This document shows, piece after piece, positions 24,310 through 34,719 of a stretch of DNA of 64,000 nt. Positions within the stretch are counted from its first letter, which is position 1, and each line of letters begins with the position of its first letter. The notes beneath the pieces are model-generated. The model made no database searches, was not told the DNA's origin, and worked only from the letters and a program-made list of their open reading frames with translations. A program made the position numbers and the translations under genes. This DNA comes from Arachis hypogaea (Eukaryota > Streptophyta > Magnoliopsida > Fabales > Fabaceae): positions 88,144,626 to 88,208,625 of the forward strand of contig NC_092048.1 of assembly GCF_003086295.3 (NCBI RefSeq). The letters run 5' to 3'.

Positions 24310-24430
24310 AACTAAAATAAAATAAAAAGAAAAATAAAAAGAATGAGAAGGGAAAGAAGATAAGAAAGGAAGAAGAAAGAAATAAGAAAAGATAAGAAAA
24401 ATAAGGATTAGAGAAGAAAAGATAAGAAAT
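24310..24430 (-). repeat. Pyrimidine tract after the CG array (element G)
   Basis: Purine-rich on the plus strand, pyrimidine-rich in the element's sense. Element D has the same tract after its array (44866-45100). Confidence 0.7.
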
Positions 24431-24451
24431 TTGGCTGATCTGGATAATCTG

Positions 24452-24990
24452 TGCGCCGCTTGTGACGCGGACGCGTGAGTGACACGGTCGCGTGGTGCGC
24501 AAGAAGGTCAGGTGACGCGGACGCGTGGGACACGCGTTCGCGTGACTTGATTTGTGCTAGTGGCGCGAGTGCAGCCTCGCGGTCGCACAACTCTCTGTTC
24601 AAACTTAGTATTGCCAAAATCCTGGGTGACGCGATCGCGTGGGGGACGCGATCGCGTGAGTGGCCATCATGGGATATGACGCGGACGCGTGAGGTACGCG
24701 TTCGCGTGGTGAGGCTTGGGCTACCAGCACGAGTCCAGCCCAACTCCAGCTCAACTTTCGGCCATGCACCCTTTGACTTCGAAATCCAAGTCACACGGCC
24801 GCATGGGGCACGCGATCGCGTGGGAGGCCAGTATTCCCCTGCGACGCGGACGCGTCAGCGATGCGGTCGCGTGGGACGAATTGTGCCACTAACACACCTC
24901 CAGCCTTGCTCCAGCGTGACTCTCTGTTCGTTTTTTATTTTCTCTTCTCTCCTTGCGACGCGGTCGCATCGCTGATGCGGTCGCGTCGCG
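24452..24990 (-). repeat. Internal array of CG-rich palindromic units (element G)
   Basis: About 16 irregularly spaced units of the form GACGCGGACGCGTG, ACGCGATCGCGTG or GATGCGGTCGCGTC, many self-complementary, in pairs joined by short spacers. The same motif lies in the G LTRs (21636-21682, 28187-28230). Long frames through it are compositional artefacts. Confidence 0.85.
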
Positions 24991-25203
24991 TGCTCACTTT
25001 TTTTTTTTTAGTCTGAAAAATGCAGAATGCAGTGTTAATATGAATGTGATGCAAAACTCCAGGTTCAATATAACAAAATAAAATAAAATTCAAAAATAAA
25101 TAAAACTAAGTAATGAAAAGGGAACGATCATACCATGGTGGGTTGTCTCCCACCTAGCACTTTTAGTTAAAGTCCTTAAGTTGGACATTTGATGAGCTTC
25201 CTG

Positions 25204-26652
25204 TTATGGTGGCTTATGCTTGAACTCATCCAGGAATCTCCACCAGTGTTTGTGATTCCAGTAACCTCCGGGGTCCCAAATTAGGCATGTAAAACCCTTA
25301 AGAAGCTTCAAACAGATTCTTAGGCTCCCGGGGTGACAAATGTCAGAACAGATTCCAGGATCCCAAACTTTACTTTTACACCCGTTCTTGTCTCGATCTG
25401 CACTTTTCCAGTGGGGTGAAAGGTGATCTGAATTCTCACTGCAGCGACCAAACAACTTCCTAGACCCATTCAGTTGAGCTTTATACCAACCTTTGCGTTT
25501 GAACTTAAAGCTTCCAACCATGATGAACCTTGCAGGACAATTCTTATCACTGGCCATCTTCCTCTTACTCTTAATGCCACAAAGAGCTCTAAGTTGACCA
25601 TCCGTCTCCAGTAGCCCATATTCAAGTGGGATTAGAAAGCTATGGGATATGAATTTTACCCACTTGAATGTTGTGAAGGATGATGGCAACTTAGGGGGAG
25701 GGGTTTCCAACAACTTTGGCAAGGTAATTTCAAGCTCCACTCCCTTGTGCTCTTCTTTGACATCTTCTACCTCTTGATCAACCTCTACAAAATCTTCAAC
25801 CATGATCTGCCTTGGAGGTTGTACGCTCTTCTCAACATCAACATCAAACACCGTGGAAGGAGGCTCTATGACTGGACTTTCCAATGGAGGTACAGCATCT
25901 CTTAAGTCTGCAACCACTTCTTTATTTTTAATAATTGCTGCTTTGTCCAGTTGTTTAAGTATAAAATCGTACACATCCTCGATATTTTTCTTTCTATGAC
26001 AACTCCTTTCAACTATTCTTTCATCTTCAAGAGTCTCTCCTACCCTTACCCGTAGGGCCTCCTCTAGCTCTTTATGAAGTATGGATTCGTGAAGATGATA
26101 CCTTCTTTCCTGTTCCATATCAATAGCATAATTGGGATCATCTTGCTCTTGGATTGATGGATGTGGGTGCTCTTCCATGGATGGTGGTGATGGGATGGAA
26201 AGATTATTCTGTGGTTGACAAGGAAGTGCACTAGAGCTTGAGGGTTGATTGTTGAAGGTATTTGGTGGTCTGATTTGGGTGAAGAGAGCTTGTATAGTAG
26301 AGTTTAGATTGGCAAGTGCTTTCTCCATGGAGGTTTGGGGTGGATCTATGTATGGTTCATTTGGTTCATAAGGTGGTTGGTATGGTGGATGTGGGTTAGG
26401 GTCATATGGAGGTGAATGGTGGAAAGAGGCTTGTGAGTATGGCGGTCCCAAGTTGTGTTGAGGAGGTTCATAGGCATATGATGGTGGTTGTTGATAGTCC
26501 ATTGGAGGTGGTTGTTGCCATGAGGGTTGATTAAATCCTTGTGGCTCCTCCCATCTTTGATTGTTCCAACCTTGATGCCTGTTCTCATTGTAATTTCTTC
26601 TTCCTGCAACATAATTGTAACTAGACTCATAGCCAAAGGGGTGAGAGTTCAT
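25204..26652 (-). CDS. ORF1 of element G, novel Pro/Tyr/Gln-rich protein
   Basis: 482 codons from MNSHPFGYE to the stop after EFKHKPP; the upstream in-frame Met is not shared with D, so I start at 26652. The N-terminal third is Pro/Tyr/Gln-rich (QRWEEPQG, QPSWQQPPP, repeated PPY). The middle is acidic and probably helical. The C-terminal 150 residues hold FKWVKF, LEYGLLETDGQLRALC, several Cys and Trp, and a repeated (K)xWDPG. Both ends are conserved in element D (42617-44146). It has no gag CCHC knuckle, no protease and no RT. Its place after the PBS suggests a gag-like or RNA-binding role, which is unproven. Confidence 0.7.
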   Translation of the reverse strand: MNSHPFGYESSYNYVAGRRNYNENRHQGWNNQRWEEPQGFNQPSWQQPPPMDYQQPPSYAYEPPQHNLGPPYSQASFHHSPPYDPNPHPPYQPPYEPNEPYIDPPQTSMEKALANLNSTIQALFTQIRPPNTFNNQPSSSSALPCQPQNNLSIPSPPSMEEHPHPSIQEQDDPNYAIDMEQERRYHLHESILHKELEEALRVRVGETLEDERIVERSCHRKKNIEDVYDFILKQLDKAAIIKNKEVVADLRDAVPPLESPVIEPPSTVFDVDVEKSVQPPRQIMVEDFVEVDQEVEDVKEEHKGVELEITLPKLLETPPPKLPSSFTTFKWVKFISHSFLIPLEYGLLETDGQLRALCGIKSKRKMASDKNCPARFIMVGSFKFKRKGWYKAQLNGSRKLFGRCSENSDHLSPHWKSADRDKNGCKSKVWDPGICSDICHPGSLRICLKLLKGFTCLIWDPGGYWNHKHWWRFLDEFKHKPP

Positions 26653-26699
26653 AGTAGCAAAATAAAAATTAAAAAATGAAAATAAAAACAAATTTAAAT

Positions 26700-27245
26700 T
26701 AAAAGGTTATTTAAATTTTGAATTTGAAAATTAAATTTTGAAATTTGAAATTTGAAATTTTGAAATTTGAATTTTGAAATTTGAATTTTAAATTTTTGAA
26801 ATTTGAATTTTTGAAATTTGAAATTTGAAATTTGAAAATTTTTAAATTTAAATTTTGAAAATTTTTAAATTTGAATTTTGAAATTTGATTTTTGAAATAA
26901 GATAAGATAAGATAAAAATTTTAAAAATAAAAATCTGAAATTTTTTTTTCGAAAAAAATTAATTAAAAATATTTTTGAATTTAATGAGGAAAGAGAAAAA
27001 CAATAAAATGACACCAAATTTCAAATTTTTAGATCAAAATGAAGAAAACAACTAAGAACAACTTGAAGATCAAGATGAACACTAAGAACAAATTTTTGAA
27101 AAAATTTTTTTTTAATAACCAAATAAAAACAAATAACCTCTTAATTTATGGAAAAGCAAAAATAAAAATAAAAATAAAAACAAATAAACAAGCAAAAATC
27201 AAAAAAATATTTACAATAACCAATAATAAGGCACACGTTTGCAAT
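26700..27245 (-). repeat. AT-rich leader of element G with TTTGAAATTTG repeats
   Basis: Between PBS and ORF1. Imperfect tandem AAATTTGAA/AATTTTGAA units (26700-26900) and A-rich runs. No coding. Confidence 0.8.
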
Positions 27246-27263
27246 TCCCCGGCAACAACGCCA
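27246..27263 (-). other. Primer binding site of element G (tRNA-Asp type)
   Basis: Minus strand TGGCGTTGTTGCCGGGGA matches the 3' end of plant tRNA-Asp(GUC) with one mismatch, 3 nt inside the 5' LTR. Confidence 0.85.
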
Positions 27264-27266
27264 TTT

Positions 27267-28662
27267 TGACGCTAGAGATTTTTGCCAGTAAAGAATATCA
27301 TAAAAACAGTCGCGTTGTAGATATAGTTTCTAAACCAACAAAAATCCCTTCGTACAAACGTTTTGGTTGTCACAAGTAACAAACCCCTTTAAAATTGATA
27401 ACCGAGTATTTAAACCTCGGGTCGTCTTCTCAAGGAATTGCAGGGAGGTGTTCTTATTATTGGTTATGAGTTTGTAAATTGGGGGGTTTTAATGTATAAG
27501 ATAAAAAGAAAGAATAGTAAATGGCAAGAAAGTAATATTGTATTAAATTAAATAAATAATAAAACTCTTGGCAAGGTATAAGAACTGGAAGTCCTATTCT
27601 TGTCAATTGCGATGAGAATTGGGTTTTAATCCCACATTGTTAACCTCTAACTATGAAGGTAAATCAAATGGATTAATTAGCTTAATCCTCAGGTCCTAGT
27701 CAATTCCTATGGAAAGACTAGAGTTATTGGAACAACTCCCAATTTCAACCACTGCTTTATTTGACAGCTTAAGCGTTACCAATAAATCAACCAAAGCCAA
27801 AAGAGAAAAATCCAAATTATTTATATAATAAAAAGGAGCAATCATAAGTCTGAAATACCTCAAGATATATTAAATAGAAAATCAATCTAAACATAAAGAG
27901 TCATAAACAAAATTGAGAAAAGAAATAAAAGAACATTGAACCTGGGATTGAGAGTCACTCTAAAACTAAGAGAAATCCTAAATCCTAATCCTAAGAGAGA
28001 GGAGAGAACCTCTCTCTCTAAAAACTATATCTACTCCTAAAATTGTGAATATTGAGAGCCTCCTATGAATAGATGCAGTCCCCCACTTTATACCCTCTAA
28101 TCTGTGTTTTCTGGGCCGCAAACTGGGTCAGAAACAGTCCAGAATTCGCTGGTTTCGAATTTTGCCACGCTGGATTTCCGTCACTGCGATGCGGCCGCAT
28201 GGATCACGCGGTCGCGTCACCTAGCGTCAGGAGAACTATAACATATTATATATCAAATCGAAGCCCCGGACGTTAGCTTTCCAACGCAACTAGAACCGCA
28301 TCATTTGGACCTCTGTAGCTAAAGTTATAGCTGTTTGAGTGCAGAGAGGTCAGGTTGGACAGCTTAGCAATTTCTCCAACTTCTTGCATTCCTTCCACTT
28401 TTGCATGCTTTCTTCCCATCCTCCAAGCCATCCTTGGCTTATAATATCTGAAAACACTTAACACACATATCAAGGCATCTAATGGTAATAAGAGAGGATT
28501 AATAATAAGCAAATATAAGATCAAAGAAGCATGTTTTCAATCAAAACACATAATTAGGAAGGACATATAAAACCATTTGTAAATAGTATGAATAAGTGGG
28601 TAAAGAGTTAATAAAAACCACTCAATTGAGTACAAGATAAACCATAAAATAGTGGTTTATCA
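27267..28662 (-). repeat. 5' LTR of element G
   Basis: 1396 bp, partner of 20720-22112 with few differences, so the insertion is recent. Ends next to the PBS at 27246-27263. Confidence 0.92.
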
Positions 28663-28667
28663 GTCTT

Positions 28668-29046
28668 GGTTTTAATATGCGTTGAAAATTAGTCAATGTG
28701 TATATCCCTGACCTAGCTCAATTGGCTGAAAGAGTTAAACAAGTTGAATTATTAAGGAAAGAAAAAGAGGCTTTAAAAAAGAGAGTTAATAAAAAAAATT
28801 ATACGTCTTTTACTCGAAAAGAAAAAAGTTTCATATGTCGGAATGAAATTTTCGAGTGATGAATTTGAATCTAATTGTGCTGAAGTTGATTTGGCTGAAT
28901 TAAAGAAAGGTCCTCCTTATGTTTGCCTTTTACTAAAGAAAATTGTAATTTTGATAAATCTAGTGAATCAAAATATAAGGGTGGAAAGAAATATAGTTTC
29001 AATTAAGAAATCGGAACAAATTTTTTATGTGTTGCTCAAAGATAAG
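28668..29046 (+). pseudogene. Gag of element H, continuation after element G
   Basis: Resumes the H gag directly after the G insertion: DLAQLAERVKQVELLRKEKE (about 28710-28765), RKEKSFICRNEIFE and DLAELKKGPPYVCL (to about 28930). The spacing and lysine-rich coiled segment fit the C-terminal gag half of plant gypsy elements. Frameshifts present. Confidence 0.7.
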
Positions 29047-30714
29047 TAATTGGTTATATGGTCATGGAACTGAACCGGCAGGTGCACCGGCTCGTACCAA
29101 GTAATATCTTAGGTGAGTGAGGATCGATTCCACAAGGATTGCTGGACTGAGCAACAATAGTCAAATGAATCACTTAGTTAGACAAGCAGAAAGTGATGTT
29201 TTGAGGTTCAAAAGCATTAAACAGAAATTCAGAGAGTAAGGACGCAAGTAGTGAAATTGGTGTTAAAGATATGTGAGAAGATAGTTAAGGTTTTGGAGTT
29301 ATTTATTCTTCCAAATTAAGTTTTTTTACCAACTATTTTAATCATGCAAGATTCATTTCATGGTAAACTGTAATTGACTAAACCCTAATTCCTTAGTGAT
29401 TTAGTCTCCTCTAACCTAATCAACCGCCAATTCCTTGGTCAATTAACACAGATTAGAGGGTGAGGTTCAATTCTAGTTTTTAGCCACAAAAACCCTAATT
29501 ACCCAAATATAAGAGGATTATATGTCACATATCCTGTTAAGTCCAAGCAATTAGCAGTTTAGGAGGAATATACTTTCAAGCTAGTATGCAAGTGAGATAA
29601 CTTTTTGATAGTGAGAATTATTGTCGGTTTAGAAATTCCTCAATAGAAATAGAATTTCTTCGTTGTAAGCATAGTTCCAAACCAACAAATAATTCTCAAT
29701 CAAATTTTAATATTGGTTGTCACAAGTACAAATCCCAATAAAAACCGAGAGTATTTAAACCTCGGGTCGTCTCACAAGAAATTGCAATGAAGTGCTCAAT
29801 TATTGGCTATGAAGGAACAATGGGGTTTGATTTGATATTTGACAAGAAACGTAAATAACAAGAAAGTAAATGAAAATTAACTAATAAAGGAAAGGAAAGG
29901 AACTCTTGGCTAAGGCATGGAAATTGAGATCACCATCCTTGTCTACAAACCATATATTGACAATTATGAGGGACCAACCCATCAAGTCTACTTCTATGCT
30001 TGAAGTACGTCAAATAGGCTTGATCAACATCAACCCATAAGTCCTAACCCAGCTACTAATTAACTTAGTAGTAGGCTAGTGTTAATGGGTATCAAATTGA
30101 CCACTAAGGGTTCTCAAATCACCAATTCAATGAGACCCAATGACTCAAGGTCATCCAATTTCCTTAGCCTAAGCCAAGAGTGTGGAACTACTCTATAACT
30201 AGTGAAAATATTTCATCAAACACCTAGAGTGCGATAAAAGTAAACATCACAAAATGCAAGAATTAATGAAACCCATAAATAACACACACAAGAAACCAAC
30301 AATAGAAATTAAGATAAACATAAAAAGACATGGAAACATAAAATTGCATTGAAAGAAAATAAAAAATTCAACAAGGGTTCATGAAAGTAAAAATAGCAAA
30401 ATAAAGAAATCAACAAGAAAAACTAAGAAGATTAAGACAATAGAACAACAAAATATAAAGAGAGCAAAACTAAAAACAAGAATTAAAAATTGGATCTAAG
30501 AAAAATTGACCTAAACTACCCTAAATTCTAGAGAGAAGGGAGAGCTTCTCTCTCTAGAATTCTAACCTAAAACATGATCAAAACTCTACTATGACTACTC
30601 CCCCCCCCATTCCCTTGCAATCCTTGGGTTCAAAAGCATCAGAAATGAGTTAGATTTGGGCCTCCTTGAGCTCAGAAATCGCCCCTATTCCCTAAATACA
30701 TGCTGCTTGTCACG

Positions 30715-32434
30715 TGGTGCGCAGAAATTGTGATTACAGTTTGATTATGTAAAATTCATCGCTCTTTCTTTCCCTGGTAATGGCGCCAAAAACATGATGC
30801 CAATACCATGGTTCACAACTTCGCACAACTAACCAGTAAGTGCACTGGGTCGTCCAAGTAATACCTTACGTGAGTAAGGGTCGAATCCCACGGAGATTGT
30901 TGGTATGAAGCAAGCTATGGTCACCTTGTAAATCTCAGTCAGGCGGATATAAAATAGTAATGGGGTTTTCAAAAATAATTAATAAAATAGGGATAGAAAT
31001 ACTTATGTAAATCATTGGTGAGAATTTCAGATAAGCGAATAGAGATGCTTTCGTTCCTCTGAACCTTTGCTTTCCTGCTATCTTCATCCAATCAGTCTTA
31101 CTCCCTTCCATGGCTGGCTTTATGTAATGCATCACCATTGTCAATGGCTACTTTCGGTCTTCTCTCGGGAAAATGATCCAAATGCCCTGTCACGGCACGG
31201 CTAATCATCTGGAGGCATCAACCTTGTCAATGGTTACATCCTATCCTCTCAGTGAAAGTGGTCAAAGCACCCTGTCACGGCACAGCTATTCATCTGTCGG
31301 TTCTCGATCATGCTGGAATAGGATTTACTATCCTTTTGCGTCTGTCACTACGCCCAGCAATCGCGAGTTTGAAGCTCGTCACAGTCATTCAATCATTGAA
31401 TCCTACTCGGAATACCACAAACAAGGTTTAGACTTTCTGGATTCTCTTGAATGCCGCCATCATTCTAGCTTACACCACGAAGATTCCGATTAAGAGATCT
31501 AAGAGATACTCATTCAATCTGATGTAGAACGGAAGTGGTTGTCAGGCACGCGTTCATAGGGAATGATGATGATTGTCACGTTCATCACATTCAGGTTGAA
31601 GTGCGAATGAATATCTTAGAAGCGAAATAAGATGAATTGAATAGAAAACAGTAGTACTTTGCATTAATCTTTGAGGAACAGCAGAGCTCCACACCTTAAT
31701 CTATCGAGTGTAGAAACTCTACCGTTAAAATTACATAAGTGAAAGGTCCAGGCATGGCCGAATGGCCAGCCCCTCTGATCTAAGAACCAGGCGTCCAAAG
31801 ATGACTAATACAATAGTAAAAGGTCCTATTTATAATAAACTAGTCACTAGGGTTTACATAAGTAAGTAATTGATGCATAAATCCACTTCCGGGGCCCACT
31901 TGGTGTGTGCTTGGGCTGAGCCTTAACTTTCCACGTGCAGAGGCCATTTGTGGAGTTGAACGCCAGGTTTTGATCCATTTCTGGCGTTCAACTCTGGTTT
32001 TTGATCCATTTCTGGCGCTGAACTCCAGAATTGGGCAGAGAGCTGGCGTTGAACGCCAGTTTACGTCATTTATCCTCGAGTAAAGTATAGACTATTAAAT
32101 ATTGCTGGAAAGCCCTGGATGTCTAATTTCCAACACAATTAGAAGCGCGCCATTTTGAGGTTTGTAGCTCCAGAAAATCCACTTTGAGTGCAGGGAGGTC
32201 AGAATCCAACAGCATCAGCAGTCCTTCTTCAACCTCTGAATCTGATTTCTGCTCAAGTCCCTCAATTTCAGCCAGAAAATACCTGAAATCACAGAAAAAT
32301 ACACAAACTCATAGTAAAGTCCAGAAATGTGAATTTAACATAAAAACTAATGAAAACATCCCTAAAAGTAGCTAGATCCTACTAAAAACATACTAAAAAC
32401 AATGCCAAAAAGCGTATAAATTATCCGCTCATCA
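30715..32434 (-). repeat. 3' LTR of element C (1720 bp)
   Basis: Minus strand starts TGATGAGCGG and ends TGCGCACCA. TATAAATAGG on the minus strand near 31850 is a likely TATA box. Full-length compared with the 5' LTR. Confidence 0.93.
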
Positions 32435-32452
32435 CAACACCAAACTTAAATT

Positions 32453-32472
32453 GTTGCTTGTCCCCAAGCAAC
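32453..32472 (-). other. Terminal hairpin of element C
   Basis: Minus strand GTTGCTTG-GGGA-CAAGCAAC, perfect 8-bp stem, 18 nt from the LTR at 32434. Identical to element A (1459-1478). Confidence 0.82.
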
Positions 32473-33579
32473 TGAAAATCAAATAGGATAAAAAGAAGAG
32501 AATATACTATAAATTCCAAACTATCAATGAAACATAGCTCCAATCAAATGAGCGGGACTTATAGCTTTTTGCCTCTTGAATAGTTTTGGCATCTCACTTT
32601 ATCCATTGAGGTTCAGAATGATTGGCATCTATAGGAACTCAGAGTTCAGATAGTGTTATTGATTCTCCTAGTTCAGTATGATGATTCTTGAACACAGCTA
32701 TTTTATGAGTCTTGGCCGTGGCCCTAAGCACTTTGTTTTCCAGTATTACCACCGGATACATAAATGCCACAGATACATAATTGGGTGAACTTTTTCAGAT
32801 TGTGACTCAGCTTTGCTAAAGTCCCCAATTAGAGGTGTCCAGGGTTCTTAAGCACACTCTTTTTTTTTTTGCTTTGGACCTTGACTTTAACCGCTCAGTC
32901 TCAAGTTTTCACTTGACACCTACACGCCACAAGCACATGGTTAGGGACAGCTTGGTTTAGTCGCTTAGACCAGGATTTTATTCCTTTAGGCCCTCCTATC
33001 CACTGATGCTCAAAGCCTTGGGATCCTTTTTATTTGCCCTTGCCTTTTGGTTTTAAGGGTTATTGGCTTTTTGCTCTTGCCTCTTGGTTTTAAGAGCTTT
33101 TGGCTTTTTCTGCTTGCTTTTTCTTTTTCTTTCAATTTTTTTTCGCCTATTTTTTTCTGCAAGCTTTGTTCTTTGCTGCTTTTTCTTGCTTCAAGAATCA
33201 TTTTTATGATTTTTCAGATTATCAAATAACATGTCTCCTAGTCATCATTCTTTCAAGATCCAACATATTTAACATTCTTAAACAACAACTTCAAAAGACA
33301 TATGCACTGTTCAAGCATACATTCAGAAAATAAGAAGCATTGTCACCACATCAATATAATTAAGCTAAGTTCAAGGATAAATTCGAAACTCATGTACTTC
33401 TTGTTCTTTTGAATTAAAACATTTTTCATTTAAGAGAGGTGATGGATTCATAGGACATTCATAACTTTAAGACAGAGTTACTAACTACTAATGATCATGT
33501 AATGAAGACACAAACATAGATAAGCACTTAACATAGAAAACGAAAAATAGAAGAAATAAGAGCAAGGAATGAATCCACC

Positions 33580-33816
33580 TTAGTGATGGTGGCGTTTCCT
33601 TCTTGAGGGACCAATGACGTCCTTGAGCTCTTCTATGTCTCTTCCTTGTCTTTGTTGCTCCTCCCTCATTGCTTTTTGATCTTCTCTTATTTCATGAAGG
33701 ATGATGGAGTGCTCTTGATGTTCCACCCTTAGTTGCTTCCAATAATTGTGTGGAAGAAAATGTATCCCCTGAGGTATCTCAGGGATCTCTTGATTTGCAG
33801 TCAAATGTTCTACCAC
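33580..33816 (-). pseudogene. ORF2 remnant of element C, fused to a tRNA-Cys fragment
   Basis: Minus-strand frame with EIPEIPQGIHFLPHNYW, EHQEHSIILHEIREDQ and a C-terminal SRRKRHHH, almost the same as element A (32-343) but with an internal deletion of about 17 residues after NYW. The first dozen codons (GTG start) are read from tRNA-Cys sequence at 33781-33830, so the apparent N-terminus is an accident of the fusion. Confidence 0.65.
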
Positions 33817-33830
33817 TGAGCTATAGACCC
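33781..33830 (-). pseudogene. tRNA-Cys(GCA) 5' fragment inside element C
   Basis: Minus strand from 33830: GGGTCTATAGCTCAGTGGTA gives the acceptor 5' strand and D arm, then TTTGACTGCAAATCAA is the anticodon arm with GCA. Homology fades at AGAGATCCC, where it merges with the ORF2 sequence of the element. No T arm or 3' acceptor strand, so it is not a working tRNA gene. Confidence 0.85.
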
Positions 33831-33948
33831 TTGATGAAAGCTTTTGTCTTCCCTTTCCTCTTTCTAGAGGTTTCTCTGGCCTTAGGTGCCATCAATGGTT
33901 ATGGAAAAAACAAAAAAGCTATGCTTTTACCACACCAAACTTAGAATG

Positions 33949-33966
33949 TTGCTCGCCCTCGAGCAA
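33949..33966 (-). other. Internal hairpin plus polypurine-like tract of element C
   Basis: Minus strand TTGCTCG-AGGG-CGAGCAA, perfect 7-bp stem, followed by CATTCTAAGTTTGGTGTGG (33948-33930). Relative to the terminal copy the stem has a paired change (T-A to C-G). Confidence 0.75.
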
Positions 33967-34266
33967 AAGAAGAAGGAATAGAAGAAGAAGAAGAAGATAT
34001 GGAGGAGATGGGGGGATGTGTGTATTCGGCCATATGGGTGGGATTGGGTGGGAAAGAGATATTGAATTTTGTAGGTAAGTGGGATGTATGGATGTGAGTG
34101 GTGAATGGAAAATAGAAGGGATGATCATGAATGGAGAGAGAGGGTGAGGTAGGTGGGGATCCTGTGGGGTCCACAGATCCTGAGATGATCCTGTGGGGTC
34201 CACAGATCCTGAGGTGTTCAAGGATTTACAACCTTGCACCAAATTAGGCATGTAAAATGCCCTTGC

Positions 34267-34525
34267 ACACAACTTCTGGGCGTTCAGCGCCAGGTTGGTG
34301 CCCATTTTGGGCGTTCAACGCCCATTTGTTGGCCATTTCTGGCGTTGAACGCCAGAACCATGCTTGTTCTGGGCGTTTAGCGCCAGCTCTTCTCCAGGGT
34401 GCCATTCTGGCGTTCAGCGCCCAGATGATGCCCATTTTGGGCGTTCAGCGCCCAGACACTGCCCATTTTGGGCGTTCAGCGCTAGAACCTTGCTCTGTTC
34501 TTGCGTTGAACGCCAGGCAGATGCT
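34267..34525 (-). repeat. Internal array of GGGCGTTCAGCGCCCA-type palindromes (element C)
   Basis: About ten units of CTGGCGTTCAACGCCAG or GGGCGTTCAGCGCCCA, spaced 25-35 bp, often separated by GATGCCCATTTT. The LTR of the same element carries the same motif (31955-32065). Confidence 0.88.
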
Positions 34526-34719
34526 TCCTCCAGGGTGTGATTTTTCTTCTGCTGTTTTTGATTCCGTTTTCAATTTTTATATTTATTTTGTGACTCCACA
34601 TGATCATGAACCTATAAAGACATATAACCAAGAAAAATATAGTTAGATAAAAATTGGGTTGCCTCCCAACAAGCGCTTCTTTAATGTCAATAGCTTGACA
34701 GTGGGGCTCTCATGGAGCC

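Larger units (their letters stand above)
20720..28662 (-). mobile_element. Non-autonomous LTR element G (7.9 kb), complete
   Basis: LTRs at 20720-22112 (3' LTR) and 27267-28662 (5' LTR), about 1.39 kb each and nearly identical, starting TGATAAACC and ending in CA on the minus strand. PBS at 27246-27263, terminal polypurine tract next to 22113. Flanks GTTTT (20715-20719) and GTCTT (28663-28667) are a 5-bp TSD with one change. Internal order on the minus strand: AT-rich leader, one long ORF (26652-25204), a CG-palindrome array (24452-24990), a pyrimidine tract, a small ORF (23756-23646), a hairpin with polypurine tract, a tail with TA repeats, and the terminal hairpin. No pol. Element D has the same plan. 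Confidence 0.92.
18605..29058 (+). mobile_element. Old Ty3/gypsy element H, 5' portion, interrupted by element G
   Basis: A plus-strand, decayed element. TATAAATAG at 18904-18912 sits in what is probably its 5' LTR, starting near TGATAATTGATC (18605). The LTR end and primer site are not clear. A gag pseudogene follows (19740-20719), is split by G, and resumes at 28668. Element I begins near 29059. Much older than the elements inside it, judging by stop density. Confidence 0.55.

Noticed and set aside
24475..24975. 166-aa plus-strand frame and its minus-strand partner through the CG array
   Set aside because: Open only because CG-rich repeats lack stops; Arg/Ser-rich artefact with no conserved domain.
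24452..24990. CRISPR-like array of regularly repeated palindromic units
   Set aside because: The units are irregular in length and spacing, the spacers are themselves repeats, and the context is a plant retrotransposon. The same applies to 34267-34525, 44560-44855 and 51640-52025.
33781..33830. Functional tRNA-Cys gene
   Set aside because: T arm and 3' acceptor strand are missing, so only a fragment is present.
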